Shown: in pieces, positions 17,840-25,778 of the stretch | Layout of the letters: the number at the start of each line of letters is the position of its first letter | How positions within the stretch are numbered: the first letter of the stretch is position 1 | Assembly: GCF_947503125.1 (NCBI RefSeq) | Contig: NZ_CANNCR010000016.1 | Location: forward strand, 17,486 to 81,485 | Direction: 5' to 3' | DNA from: an uncultured Metabacillus sp. | GTDB lineage: Bacteria; Bacillota; Bacilli; Bacillales; Bacillaceae | DNA: 64,000 nucleotides | Translations under genes and position numbers: made by a program | Notes under the pieces: model-generated | What the model was told of the DNA's origin: nothing | Seen by the model: only the letters and a program-made list of their open reading frames with translations | Databases searched by the model: none

Positions 17840-19018
17840 ATGTCAGGAAAAGAAGAACAAAACTTTGTTATTTCTCAAGAAGATTGGACCCTCCATCGTA
17901 AAGGCCATGATGATCAAACACGCCATCAAGAAAAAGTACAAGAGGCTATTCGCAACAACCTACCTGATCTCATTACAGAAGAAAGTATTATCATGTCTAA
18001 TGGGAAGGATGTTGTGAAAATCCCGATTCGTTCATTGGACGAATATAAAATTCGTTATAACTACGATAAAAATAAGCATGTTGGCCAAGGAGATGGAGAA
18101 AGTCAGGTTGGTGATGTGGTCGCAAGAGAAGGATCACAAGCAGATGCCAAAGGTCCGGGAAAAGGTCAGGGAGCTGGAGATCAGGCCGGTGAAGATTATT
18201 ATGAAGCTGAAGTTTCGATACTCGAGCTGGAAGCCGCACTTTTTAAAGAGTTAGAGCTGCCTAACTTAAAACAAAAGGAACGGGACAATATTGTCATTGA
18301 AAATATTGAGTTTAATGACATCCGCCGTACAGGTTTAATGGGGAATATTGATAAAAAACGAACCATGCTTTCGGCATATAAACGGAATGCAATGTCTGGT
18401 AATCGAAAATTTCATCCGATTTTTCCTGAAGACTTAAAGTATAAAACATGGAATGAAGTCGTTAAACCGGAATCAAAAGCAGTCGTTATTGCGATGATGG
18501 ATACGAGCGGCTCGATGGGATTATGGGAAAAATATATGGCAAGAAGCTTTTTCTTCTGGATGACAAGATTTCTTAGAACAAAATACGAAAAGGTGGATAT
18601 TGAATTTATTGCCCATCATACAGAAGCGAAGGTTGTTTCTGAAGAAGATTTCTTTTCAAAAGGTGAAAGCGGCGGAACCATCTGTTCATCCGCCTATCGA
18701 AAAGCACTTGAAATTATCGAAGAAAAGTATAACCCATCACGGTTCAATATTTATCCATTCCATTTCTCAGATGGTGATAATTTAACATCAGACAATGCCA
18801 GATGTGTAAAACTTGTAACTGAGCTGATGAAGGTATCAAATATTTTTGGTTATGGTGAAGTTAATCAGTATAATCGTACACCATCTACACTTATGAGTGC
18901 TTACAAGCATATAAATGATGAGAAGTTCAGATATCACATTCTTAAAAATAAAGCCGGAATTTTCGATGCGTTAAAAACTTTTTTTACCAATGAAGACGCA
19001 AAAACGAAGGCTGTTTAA
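17840..19018 (+). CDS. yhbH: YhbH (DUF444, VWA-like sporulation protein), phage-chimeric 3' end
   Basis: A 392-residue protein of the DUF444 family, linked to PrkA and sporulation. The middle holds a glycine-rich linker and the C-terminal half a von Willebrand A-like domain with the metal-site motif DTSGSMG at about residues 220-226. GGAGGGGG precedes the ATG. Codons from about 18874 on, encoding the last 48 residues, are prophage DNA: they differ from the displaced host copy at 63742-63891 (for example [13 protein letters not shown] against [12 protein letters not shown]) and carry one extra residue. The phage has thus rebuilt a complete gene. Confidence 0.93.
   Translation: MSGKEEQNFVISQEDWTLHRKGHDDQTRHQEKVQEAIRNNLPDLITEESIIMSNGKDVVKIPIRSLDEYKIRYNYDKNKHVGQGDGESQVGDVVAREGSQADAKGPGKGQGAGDQAGEDYYEAEVSILELEAALFKELELPNLKQKERDNIVIENIEFNDIRRTGLMGNIDKKRTMLSAYKRNAMSGNRKFHPIFPEDLKYKTWNEVVKPESKAVVIAMMDTSGSMGLWEKYMARSFFFWMTRFLRTKYEKVDIEFIAHHTEAKVVSEEDFFSKGESGGTICSSAYRKALEIIEEKYNPSRFNIYPFHFSDGDNLTSDNARCVKLVTELMKVSNIFGYGEVNQYNRTPSTLMSAYKHINDEKFRYHILKNKAGIFDALKTFFTNEDAKTKAV
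18866..18873 (+). other. attL core
   Basis: CAGTATAA occurs here and at 63742-63749. To the left the sequence is host yhbH. To the right, TCGTACACC is the right arm of the phage attP. It lies within the codons for QYN of YhbH. Confidence 0.85.
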
Positions 19019-19036
19019 TTTTACAGCCTTCTATAT
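19006..19036. terminator. Bidirectional terminator shared by yhbH and the integrase gene
   Basis: GAAGGCTGT-TTAATTTT-ACAGCCTTC is a perfect 9-bp stem followed by TATATTTTT. The yhbH stop codon lies in the loop and the integrase stop codon at the stem's right foot, so the phage brings both a new gene end and a new terminator. Confidence 0.85.
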
Positions 19037-20578
19037 TTTTGGATACAATTGAATCGTAAATTGATCTTTCTTTTTCCAGTTTTGTTTACGTAGATAGGTT
19101 ACTTTTTCAAGAATTGACTTTAACAATCGATTTTTCTTTTCAACATCTGATGTTTGATAATAAGCTTCAATAACACGTTTTACTCTTGGAATGTATTCAT
19201 TGATATTTTTTTCATACATTTCTTCTTGTAAAATGTCCTTCTTTAGCTCCTCAATACTCGCTTCTAATTTCTTTATCTCAGTAACGACAACTTGTTGTCT
19301 TTCCATAAAAGTGTCAACATCGTACACGCCACGTTCTAAAAAAGTATGAAGATTGTTTTTTTGAATGGCTAATTCTCTTAGTTCTTTTTCTTTTCTCTCA
19401 ATTGCCTTTTGTTTAATAGGGATCACAGAATTATTTTTTCTATTTACTTGGTCATCTTCCATAATTTCCATATTATAAACAATTTCCTGTAAACCTTGTA
19501 AAATCTTCTCTTCAACTAGATTTAAAGCAGCACCTTTTTGGATTCCTTTACATTGCGATTGCGCACATCGAATGAAATCATTTGGTCTATCTTTACGTGG
19601 TTGGTATAACATTGTATAACCGCAAACCTCGCATAAAAGGATACCAGCTAAAGGATTAGAGAGAGTCTTATTATTTATTGTTGAAGGTCTCCACCTTCCA
19701 GAGTGAGCACGATTAGCTGCCTCCCATAGTTCTTGGGTAACTATTGGTTCATGTGCATTTTCTTTTATGATCCATTGATCTCGAGGCACTTTTTTACGTG
19801 TATATTTTCCATTTCGTTTTTGATACTTTACTTTACCCCAAATAATATGCCCAAGGTATACTTCATTTTTAATAATAGCCGTGATAGTTGAGGGAGCCCA
19901 AGTATCTTTAATAGGTGGTTTTATTTCAAGTTTGTCTAATTCTAAAGCAATAGCCTGCCTACCGTGACCATCTCTCATCATCTCAAACATCCTTTTAACA
20001 ACCCAGGATGTTTCAGGATCAGGATATAGCTTTAACTTTTCGTCACGTAGATAGCCATATGGCGGCTTTTTAGAAACTGATTTACCTTCTGATACTGAAT
20101 TTCTTCTACCGCCTTGTAATCGACGTGTAATGGCTTTTAATTCTTGCCTTGCAACTAAAGACTTTACTCCAAATACTAACTCCCAAGACTCTTCATCTGG
20201 ATCATAGTATTCAGTAGGGGTAATAATTTTCGTTCCAGAGTATCGAAAAGCTCTGTCTAATAAGCCTTGATCTAACATATCACCACGACCAAGACGGTCA
20301 AGGTCCATAACAAGGACTGCCTCTACAAATCCAGCTTCTAACCTCCTAATAAGTTCTTGAATTTTAGGGCGTTCAGATATAAATTCACCCGAAACTACTT
20401 CTTCATGTATTTCTAATATGTTATGATTTTCTCTTTTTGCGATAGCTAATAACTGATTACGATGTTTTGAGAGGGTATCATACTCTAAACCTTCATCAGC
20501 TGCAGATCGTTCTTCCTCGATATCCTTACGACTTTTCCTTAAGTATATATCTATATCTAAATTAGTAGGTCTATACAA
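19031..20578 (-). CDS. int: Large serine recombinase (phage integrase)
   Basis: This enzyme integrates the phage at attB in yhbH, and excises it with a directionality factor that I could not identify. The 515-residue protein has the resolvase catalytic domain first (YLRKSRKD with nucleophile Ser16, and LDRLGRGD), then the recombinase domain (PPYGYLRDE and the R/Y-rich region), a zinc ribbon (CEVCGYTM and CAQSQCKG) and a C-terminal coiled coil. I put the start at the TTG at 20578 because AGAGGTGAT lies just before it; the ATG at 20599 overlaps that site. Location beside attL is typical. Confidence 0.95.
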   Translation of the reverse strand: MYRPTNLDIDIYLRKSRKDIEEERSAADEGLEYDTLSKHRNQLLAIAKRENHNILEIHEEVVSGEFISERPKIQELIRRLEAGFVEAVLVMDLDRLGRGDMLDQGLLDRAFRYSGTKIITPTEYYDPDEESWELVFGVKSLVARQELKAITRRLQGGRRNSVSEGKSVSKKPPYGYLRDEKLKLYPDPETSWVVKRMFEMMRDGHGRQAIALELDKLEIKPPIKDTWAPSTITAIIKNEVYLGHIIWGKVKYQKRNGKYTRKKVPRDQWIIKENAHEPIVTQELWEAANRAHSGRWRPSTINNKTLSNPLAGILLCEVCGYTMLYQPRKDRPNDFIRCAQSQCKGIQKGAALNLVEEKILQGLQEIVYNMEIMEDDQVNRKNNSVIPIKQKAIERKEKELRELAIQKNNLHTFLERGVYDVDTFMERQQVVVTEIKKLEASIEELKKDILQEEMYEKNINEYIPRVKRVIEAYYQTSDVEKKNRLLKSILEKVTYLRKQNWKKKDQFTIQLYPKI

Positions 20579-20620
20579 TTTTAAATCACCTCTACACAAT
20601 TATACAAATATCCATACACG

Positions 20621-20645
20621 AAAAAAAGCCCGAATATGGGCTTGA
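20621..20645 (-). terminator. Terminator between immA and int
   Basis: On the minus strand AAGCCC-ATATTC-GGGCTT is followed by TTTTTT. It separates immA transcription from int. A TATAAT at 20599-20604 (minus strand) downstream of it could serve int, but the -35 is poor. Confidence 0.75.
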
Positions 20646-20650
20646 TCTTT

Positions 20651-21145
20651 TTAAATTGATATAGACATTTGTTTTTTTAGATATTTTCGTTTCTCAATTT
20701 GTATTAATCGTTCAGTACATAATTCTGGGGTCACTTTAAACAAATGAACCATATTATCAATGACAGACGAATCATTTAAATCAATATAATGGAGCATATG
20801 ATTTGGAATTGCCGCATAACGGACAAAATTCCTAGCATCCCATTCCTGAAGCTGTCGAAATGCTTCTGGTATCATTCCCTGTCTACCAGAATGCCTAAGA
20901 ATGTGACAAAGCTCATGAAAAAAAATTTCACGTTGCTTAAGCTTGTCTTTACGAATATCGATTGTAATGGCTCTAAAGCGACCCACTACATCGTATCTAC
21001 TAGGAATTTTATCCCTTTTTATAAAGATTTCATTCCTTTTTGCTATGTAATCTTCAGATATTTCACTTGGTTTTTTTATTTTTAGCTTCAAATAAAAAGA
21101 TGTTACCCAGTCCTCTAGAGCTGTGGTTGGATAGACTTTACTCAT
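20651..21145 (-). CDS. immA: ImmA/IrrE-family metallopeptidase
   Basis: A 164-residue zinc protease of the family that cleaves phage or ICE repressors when the SOS response is on. The metal-site motif HELCHILRH is at about residues 77-85. The acidic third ligand region follows in the helical C-terminus (QEWDARNFVRYAAIP). Unlike ImmA of ICEBs1 it is separated from the repressor gene by the HipA-HIRAN gene. Its promoter contains a LexA-like box, giving a route for SOS control. GGGAG lies 7 bases before the ATG. Confidence 0.88.
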   Translation of the reverse strand: MSKVYPTTALEDWVTSFYLKLKIKKPSEISEDYIAKRNEIFIKRDKIPSRYDVVGRFRAITIDIRKDKLKQREIFFHELCHILRHSGRQGMIPEAFRQLQEWDARNFVRYAAIPNHMLHYIDLNDSSVIDNMVHLFKVTPELCTERLIQIEKRKYLKKQMSISI

Positions 21146-21165
21146 ATTACCAACTCCCTAGGACT

Positions 21166-21195
21166 ATTATACGAATGTATGTTCCTTTTTTGCAA
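21166..21195 (-). promoter_or_regulatory. immA promoter with embedded LexA (SOS) box
   Basis: On the minus strand TTGCAA (21190-21195) and TATAAT (21166-21171) are 18 bases apart. The spacer contains, read on the plus strand, CGAATGTATGTTCC (21172-21185), which agrees with the B. subtilis SOS box CGAACRNRYGTTYC at 13 of 14 positions. LexA bound here would block RNA polymerase. Confidence 0.75.
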
Positions 21196-21201
21196 TAAAA
21201 A

Positions 21202-21227
21202 AATAACCCAATTATAGGTTATTTTTT
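21202..21227. terminator. Terminator directly after the HipA-HIRAN gene
   Basis: AATAACC and GGTTATT form a hairpin flanked by A and T runs, so it works in both directions. It abuts the stop codon at 21227. Confidence 0.75.
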
Positions 21228-22774
21228 CAATCTATTACTTCAACACTAATTTTTGCCCATTCATCTGGAGATGAATTTGAAATATCCAACTTTATGATCT
21301 TTGCTGTATACTTAGCACCATCTAATATCATCTTTTTAAATTCACAGGAGTAATATTTTGGTACATATCCTAATTTTACACTATCTGAAGAAAGAACCAT
21401 TACAGCATTGTCATCATGCTCATTAGCTGGATCTAATTCCATGCTTATAGTATCACCAACTTTTAAAGTATCACAAACGTTTTGGAAATCAGCATACCGA
21501 GCCCCAGCAAGATCAAAGGTAACCTCAAATGATTGTCCTTTCTTGTAAGAAATCTCTTTAACAAATTCAAATGTGTCAGTAGCAAGTCTACCTCGTGTAG
21601 CCTCAAGTATTTCCATGTCTGTGCTTGTATTATTTAAGCCATACTCTATAAGGATTTCTCCATAATCAGGTCGTTTAGGTTGAGGTAACCGTTTTTTAAT
21701 ACTTGGAAAAATGTTTCCTTTAACTTCATAGTGTTGTTTTAAATTAGGAAAGTTTGGATAGTTTTGAAATCGATGTTTCACTGCTTCAGAAAGTTCAGGA
21801 TCTTTATAATAAAATTTATAAATATCACTGTCCTTATTATAAGTAAGTTTACCAACGGTGAACCGTGATCGAGTTTCAGGATCCTTCCATATTAATAACA
21901 AATCTGTTATTTCGCTTATCATATTATCACCCATTTTAATTAATATGTCTCTTCTTATCATAATAAATTGCTTTAGGAACTCTTTATGTATATTACTAAC
22001 AAATTCTTTTGGGAGCTTTTCTACAATTGTATTTATAGATGAATCCGTTAACAAAACGAGCTGATTTAGTAATATAGAATACTCTTTTACATAGGTTGTA
22101 AAAATCTTCCTAACTAGGGAAAAGTGATTTTCTTGCCTTTTATCTAAGTAACCGATCTTTGACTTTCCTTTAAATATGTATCTTATCAGATTATCTCGTT
22201 TTTTCAATAGACTTTCTAAAGTTGTAATATTTAAGTCTCGTCCTAAAGAGGCACTATTGTCATATAGAGGGGAAATAAACTTCTTGTGTGTACCTTCGTG
22301 TCTAGTAATTCCCCAATTATCTTGATGTCTATCTCCATTCGCAACCAATGCATCAAATAAAATACAAAATAAAAAATCTTCGATCACCAAGTCTTGCTCT
22401 TTCAAGACTTGATTTATAAGTTGTATATTGTAACCTTTATTTTTATCATGGTCATAGTCATAAGGGAAGAAGGTACCACCGTCATAGTGTGAAAATCCAC
22501 TCTTTTCATCAACAAAAAAGTAACTAATAGAACCTAACCTGCCATTTCTGATAGCTAAATCCACTTCAGCACAAGGAAAATCAATAACATTTGCTATCTC
22601 ATAACAAAGTTTTTCTGCCCAGTGTTCTCCACGATCCTCACGTGGAAGTTTAAACATGACACTCCTTTTAGAGTTAGGTTCAATTAACCAAATTTTTTCG
22701 CGGTTCCCAGTCCCTTTACCTCTTTTTGCATCTACTTGCCAATCTGATACATCTATAATAGGATATGTCTCCAT
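21227..22774 (-). CDS. HipA-like kinase fused to a HIRAN domain
   Basis: A 515-residue fusion not normally part of a lysogeny module. The N-terminal 270 residues look like a HipA-type kinase: glycine-rich GKGTGNREK, ATP-lysine in FKLP (Lys42), catalytic loop NGDRHQDNWG (Asp148, His150, Asn153) and metal-site Asp172 in YDNSASLG. A middle region (VGKLTYN to TDTFEF) resembles the linker seen in HIRAN proteins. The last 110 residues are a HIRAN domain (ELDPANEHDDNAVMV, KLGYVPK), a module known from DNA-binding repair enzymes. It has its own ribosome site and is enclosed by terminators. No HipB-like antitoxin is fused or adjacent, unless the phage repressor plays that part. Its activity is unknown. 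Confidence 0.8.
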   Translation of the reverse strand: METYPIIDVSDWQVDAKRGKGTGNREKIWLIEPNSKRSVMFKLPREDRGEHWAEKLCYEIANVIDFPCAEVDLAIRNGRLGSISYFFVDEKSGFSHYDGGTFFPYDYDHDKNKGYNIQLINQVLKEQDLVIEDFLFCILFDALVANGDRHQDNWGITRHEGTHKKFISPLYDNSASLGRDLNITTLESLLKKRDNLIRYIFKGKSKIGYLDKRQENHFSLVRKIFTTYVKEYSILLNQLVLLTDSSINTIVEKLPKEFVSNIHKEFLKQFIMIRRDILIKMGDNMISEITDLLLIWKDPETRSRFTVGKLTYNKDSDIYKFYYKDPELSEAVKHRFQNYPNFPNLKQHYEVKGNIFPSIKKRLPQPKRPDYGEILIEYGLNNTSTDMEILEATRGRLATDTFEFVKEISYKKGQSFEVTFDLAGARYADFQNVCDTLKVGDTISMELDPANEHDDNAVMVLSSDSVKLGYVPKYYSCEFKKMILDGAKYTAKIIKLDISNSSPDEWAKISVEVID

Positions 22775-22852
22775 AAGAGATCCTTTTCCCCTCCATTCTA
22801 AAACTTAACTTAAAATCAGCAAACGATAATTCGAAGTTTTACTATATTTATA

Positions 22853-22882
22853 AAAAGAAAAAGACACCATTTCAATGTGTCT
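22853..22882 (-). terminator. Terminator after the repressor gene
   Basis: On the minus strand AGACAC-ATTGAAATG-GTGTCT is followed by TTTTTCTTTTT. It isolates the HipA-HIRAN gene from repressor transcription. Confidence 0.75.
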
Positions 22883-22887
22883 AATTC

Positions 22888-23571
22888 TTAGTTGTTATTA
22901 GTATCTTTATTACGTTCTTTCGCTTTTTGTGCAACCCACTCAAAATGCTTCTTAACCTCAATCATATCTTCTGGAGAAAGGTTTTTCCATTCTTCAATAT
23001 CAAAGAAACCAGAATCTTCTATACCATATGTTTTTAATAGCTCACTTATTTCTGACAATGAATCAAATGGATTATCTTGATTAGGTTTAATTTCATATCT
23101 CCCTATTTTATCAATACGTAATACAGGTATGCCCGTTTGAAGTGAAGAACTTTGATTTTCAAGTGCTTGACGATACTTTTCAGAATATCTTGAAAAAACA
23201 TTGTTAATTAAGTCTATTTCATTTTCACTCAGTTTAATCTTACCTGATTCCCATTTATCAATAAGTTCTTTACTTACTCCTAACTCAGTAGCTAATTCTT
23301 CAGGAGTTAACCCGCAAAACTCTCGTGCCCTTTTTAGATTTTGAATAACAATTAATTGTGGGTATGCTTGATCTTCACCAGTTATTAAATAATCAATTGA
23401 AACATTAAAAATCTCAGCTAACTTTTGAGTAGTTGCATGATCAGGTTCTCTTTTGCTATTCGGATTTTCATAATGACCATATCCTTGTCTAGTTATACCT
23501 AACATTTTAGCTACATCATCTTGAGTTAACTTTCTAGCTAACCTAAGTGACTTTAATCTATTAGCAAACAT
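22888..23571 (-). CDS. Phage repressor with two HTH domains
   Basis: The likely CI-type lysogeny repressor, 227 residues. It has two Xre-family helix-turn-helix domains (residues about 3-60, LTQDDVAKMLGITRQGYGHYE; and about 75-130, LTPEELATELGVSKELIDKWE) and an acidic C-terminus that could be the ImmA target or dimerisation part. The ATG at 23571 is preceded by AGGTGAT; a longer frame from a TTG at 23610 would run through an operator. It is divergent from a cro-like gene across the operator cluster. Confidence 0.88.
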   Translation of the reverse strand: MFANRLKSLRLARKLTQDDVAKMLGITRQGYGHYENPNSKREPDHATTQKLAEIFNVSIDYLITGEDQAYPQLIVIQNLKRAREFCGLTPEELATELGVSKELIDKWESGKIKLSENEIDLINNVFSRYSEKYRQALENQSSSLQTGIPVLRIDKIGRYEIKPNQDNPFDSLSEISELLKTYGIEDSGFFDIEEWKNLSPEDMIEVKKHFEWVAQKAKERNKDTNNN

Positions 23572-23603
23572 TTTATCACCTACTTTAATAATGAAATTAT
23601 AAC

Positions 23604-23706
23604 GCAACAATTAGTTGCTATAAATAAATGCAACAAAATGTTTCATAAAATATTGACAGCTACATATTGTTTCTTGTAATATTAAGTCAACGCTACAAAA
23701 TGTTTC
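23604..23706. promoter_or_regulatory. Lysis-lysogeny operator region, four 15-bp operators
   Basis: Four copies of a 15-base site with consensus GCWACAAAATGTTTC lie at 23604-23618, 23630-23644, 23659-23673 and 23692-23706; the first is a true palindrome (GCAAC-AATTA-GTTGC). Starts are 26, 29 and 33 bases apart. A rightward promoter TTGACA (23653-23658) and TGTAAT (23675-23680), spaced 16, encloses the third copy, so binding there would stop cro transcription. Confidence 0.85.
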
Positions 23707-23724
23707 GTTTAGTGAGGTGAAAAT

Positions 23725-23949
23725 ATGAGGAGAGATTGGCTAATTTCTTATAGAAAAAAATTCAATTTGACACATCAAAATATTGCAGATTCAATAAACG
23801 TTTCTCGTCAGTATTATGGAATGATTGAAAGTGGCGAAAGAGATCCTAGCGTGGAAACTGCAAAAAAAATTGGAAATTTGCTTAATTTTAATTGGATAAT
23901 TTTTTTTGAGAATAAAAGCAACAAAACGTTTCATGAGACATCTGCTTAA
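23725..23949 (+). CDS. Cro-like HTH regulator
   Basis: A 74-residue protein with an Xre-type helix-turn-helix (LTHQNIADSINVSRQYYGMIE, about residues 15-35), first gene of the rightward early operon and divergent to the repressor. GAGGTG precedes the ATG at 7 bases. It most likely represses the repressor promoter. Its last codons contain a fifth copy of the 15-bp operator, so the 3' end of the gene doubles as a regulatory site. Confidence 0.85.
   Translation: MRRDWLISYRKKFNLTHQNIADSINVSRQYYGMIESGERDPSVETAKKIGNLLNFNWIIFFENKSNKTFHETSA
23918..23932. promoter_or_regulatory. Fifth operator copy inside the 3' end of the cro-like gene
   Basis: GCAACAAAACGTTTC differs by one base from the second operator. 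It lies about 210 bases downstream of the main cluster, a distance suited to DNA looping. Confidence 0.75.
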
Positions 23950-24018
23950 TTAGAGGGTCCATTTTAATAAGATTTAGTTAAGTTTTTAGAAAAACAAGAA
24001 CAGTAAAGAGGTGACAGA

Positions 24019-24249
24019 ATGCTTGCAAGTACACTGATCCAACCGCATAAACATATCCCAAGGGGGAATGCGGGCATGGATAAACCTAAAAAAGAATTTC
24101 AATATGGTAATACAACAGTCATCATCCACTCTCCATTAGTCATGATGAATGACAAAGAAAGAAAAAAATGGTTCAAGGATGAATGGGAAAAAGGAAATCC
24201 AGTCCTTAAAGATATAGCAAATGCAGTTCATGATTGTTATAGAAATTAA
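24019..24249 (+). CDS. Small early phage protein, unknown function
   Basis: A 76-residue soluble frame behind GAGGTGAC (24011-24017 region). A second possible start is the ATG at 24076 behind GGGGG. The sequence (KKEFQYGNTTVIIHSP, NDKERKKWFKDEW) is of a kind often seen directly after cro in Firmicute prophages. I do not recognise a domain with a known function. Confidence 0.6.
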   Translation: MLASTLIQPHKHIPRGNAGMDKPKKEFQYGNTTVIIHSPLVMMNDKERKKWFKDEWEKGNPVLKDIANAVHDCYRN

Positions 24250-24307
24250 ATTATTAGCGTCTAATTAAATATTACTGTATACAACTGAATAATTCGGAGG
24301 CGAAAAC

Positions 24308-24874
24308 ATGTCGAACAAACCATATTCATTACACAATCTCAACCAAGAAATGAGGGATATGAGAATCCAATCTGACTTTAGCCAAATAGCACTAGGTCAG
24401 ATCTTAGGCCGCACCCAAAAGCAAATGAGTGAAATTGAAAATGGCCTTATCGATCCTAGTCCAGAATTAGCTATTAATTGGTTTACTGCACTTGGAGCAT
24501 TTGAACACGTTGATCTAGTTCATTACATATTCGACTTGCATCCACTAGCAGCCGCACCGATTGATCCAAGGCTAAATGAAGATCTTGGTAGAGCTATCCT
24601 AAATCTTAAACAACAGATCCAACACGCATTGGATTCGATAGAAAGCATCGAGGAATGGATATCTGATTTACGTCCAGGACAAGTCACAGAAGTTCCGATG
24701 AATGATTTTAAAGAATTATATGATTTGTGCCCGGGTGTAAGGACAACTCTATATGCCTTAAATAGGGAGTTCGGAATTAATCTCAAAACGCTGTCCGATG
24801 ATTGGACTAGAAAATCAATTTCCCAAAGAGTAGCAATGCCAAGATATGAAGAAAGAAAATTAGTGAATGTTTAA
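24308..24874 (+). CDS. XRE-family HTH protein, early regulator
   Basis: A 188-residue protein with an N-terminal helix-turn-helix (MRIQSDFSQIALGQILGRTQKQMSEIENG, about residues 17-47) and a longer C-terminal part without a recognised fold. TCGGAGGCG lies 7 bases before the ATG. Size and position between cro and the replication genes suggest control of early or replication transcription; this is inferred. Confidence 0.75.
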   Translation: MSNKPYSLHNLNQEMRDMRIQSDFSQIALGQILGRTQKQMSEIENGLIDPSPELAINWFTALGAFEHVDLVHYIFDLHPLAAAPIDPRLNEDLGRAILNLKQQIQHALDSIESIEEWISDLRPGQVTEVPMNDFKELYDLCPGVRTTLYALNREFGINLKTLSDDWTRKSISQRVAMPRYEERKLVNV

Positions 24875-24889
24875 GAAAGGGGAATAACG

Positions 24890-25240
24890 ATGAAGCAAAC
24901 TATTAAACTAACTAACTTACAAAAAGATATGTCAGTAATTGCAATGAGAAACTATCGTAAAACATTGAATGGTTTAGGACAGAAATTGTTTGATATTGCA
25001 TTTAAGAAAGTCCAGCAAATGAATGAGGAAGTTAAACTAGATGGAATGGAAATGATTTATATAACTCAGTCCTTAAGGTTTCAAGGAAAAGAGTATGCTC
25101 AGTCTGGCAATCAAGAAATGGCAGTTTTATATAGAGAATTCGGAAATCGCATTGAATTGATCAGATTTGAATTTCAAAGAAGAAACAACCCTTTATTAAA
25201 AAATAAAAAAGCAGCAAGTGCTGGCACACTCACTGCTTGA
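24890..25240 (+). CDS. Phage protein of unknown function, 116 residues
   Basis: A mostly helical, basic soluble protein, starting 15 bases after the preceding gene behind AAAGGGG. No motif is recognised. It belongs to the early operon and is the last gene before the structured non-coding stretch at 25296-25438. Confidence 0.6.
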   Translation: MKQTIKLTNLQKDMSVIAMRNYRKTLNGLGQKLFDIAFKKVQQMNEEVKLDGMEMIYITQSLRFQGKEYAQSGNQEMAVLYREFGNRIELIRFEFQRRNNPLLKNKKAASAGTLTA

Positions 25241-25295
25241 CGGTAATACTGGTTAAACAACTCGGTACTATAATTCTACCATTTTCATTAAATAT

Positions 25296-25438
25296 CGACA
25301 AGGATTTTAAGTTCTTGTCGTCATAACTAGGAGTGCTCTTATCCCCCTAACCCATTAAAAGAGTTCCCCTTCACTCCTGGTTATGCCGATGCGAACTTGT
25401 TATTAATACATATGCAACTTGAGGACAAGCTATGCATC
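25296..25438 (+). other. Structured non-coding region with three stem-loops
   Basis: Three inverted repeats follow one another: CGACAAG/CTTGTCG (25296-25302, 25314-25320); CATAACTAGGAGTG/CACTCCTGGTTATG (25322-25335, 25372-25385, 13 of 14 paired) enclosing CTCTT/AAGAG; and GATGC..CTTGT / ACAAG..GCATC (25388-25400, 25425-25438). No T run follows any of them. A leader RNA, small RNA or replication origin are all possible. Confidence 0.55.
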
Positions 25439-25466
25439 AATTTTCAAAAAAAAGGAGGTTTTTTCT

Positions 25467-25568
25467 TTGAGCCCACTTGCTGTATACACATTAATTTTCC
25501 TTGGAATATGTTCTCTAATCATGTGGTTTTCAGTTAATGGGAAGAGGTCGGAAGAAAAGGGGAGGTAA
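25467..25568 (+). CDS. Small membrane peptide, 33 residues
   Basis: A TTG-initiated frame behind an AAAGGAGG site (25451-25458). The peptide begins MSPLAVYTLIFLGICSLIM, a single transmembrane helix, and ends in a charged tail (NGKRSEEKGR). It overlaps no other gene until the start site of the next ORF, whose ribosome binding site is made by its last codons. The role is unknown; phage early regions often carry such host-takeover peptides. Confidence 0.65.
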   Translation: MSPLAVYTLIFLGICSLIMWFSVNGKRSEEKGR

Positions 25569-25569
25569 C

Positions 25570-25749
25570 ATGCTTTTTGAAGTTGATTTTGTAGTCAAAA
25601 TAAAAAGCAATTTCAAGACGATCTACTCTACATTAGTGTTTGCCCACACAGTTAATGAATGTAAAGAGAGAGCTTCTGAAATTGCTAAAGAAAAGAGTTT
25701 GTTAAATACAAATATTTATATTCAGGAATTAATTATTCCACAATCTTAG
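25570..25749 (+). CDS. Small phage protein, 59 residues
   Basis: A soluble frame starting MLFEVDFVVKIK. GGGGAGG sits a few bases before the ATG at 25570. An in-frame ATG at 25537 lacks a site and would overlap the upstream peptide gene. The alternating hydrophobic pattern and a helix with VNECKERASEIAKE suggest a beta-alpha fold, but no family is recognised. Confidence 0.6.
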   Translation: MLFEVDFVVKIKSNFKTIYSTLVFAHTVNECKERASEIAKEKSLLNTNIYIQELIIPQS

Positions 25750-25778
25750 TTCTTTGTAAAGGGAGTTGGTGGCAATCA

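Noticed and set aside
17840..19018. yhbH as an inactivated host gene
   Set aside because: The frame is full length; the phage DNA restores the 3' end, so the gene is chimeric but not broken.
21227..23571. Repressor as HipB antitoxin of the HipA-like kinase
   Set aside because: The two genes are separated by a terminator, the repressor has two HTH domains and its own operator set, so a hipBA operon is not supported.
22888..23610. Longer repressor starting at the TTG at 23610
   Set aside because: It has no ribosome binding site and would run through the first operator; the ATG at 23571 has AGGTGAT.
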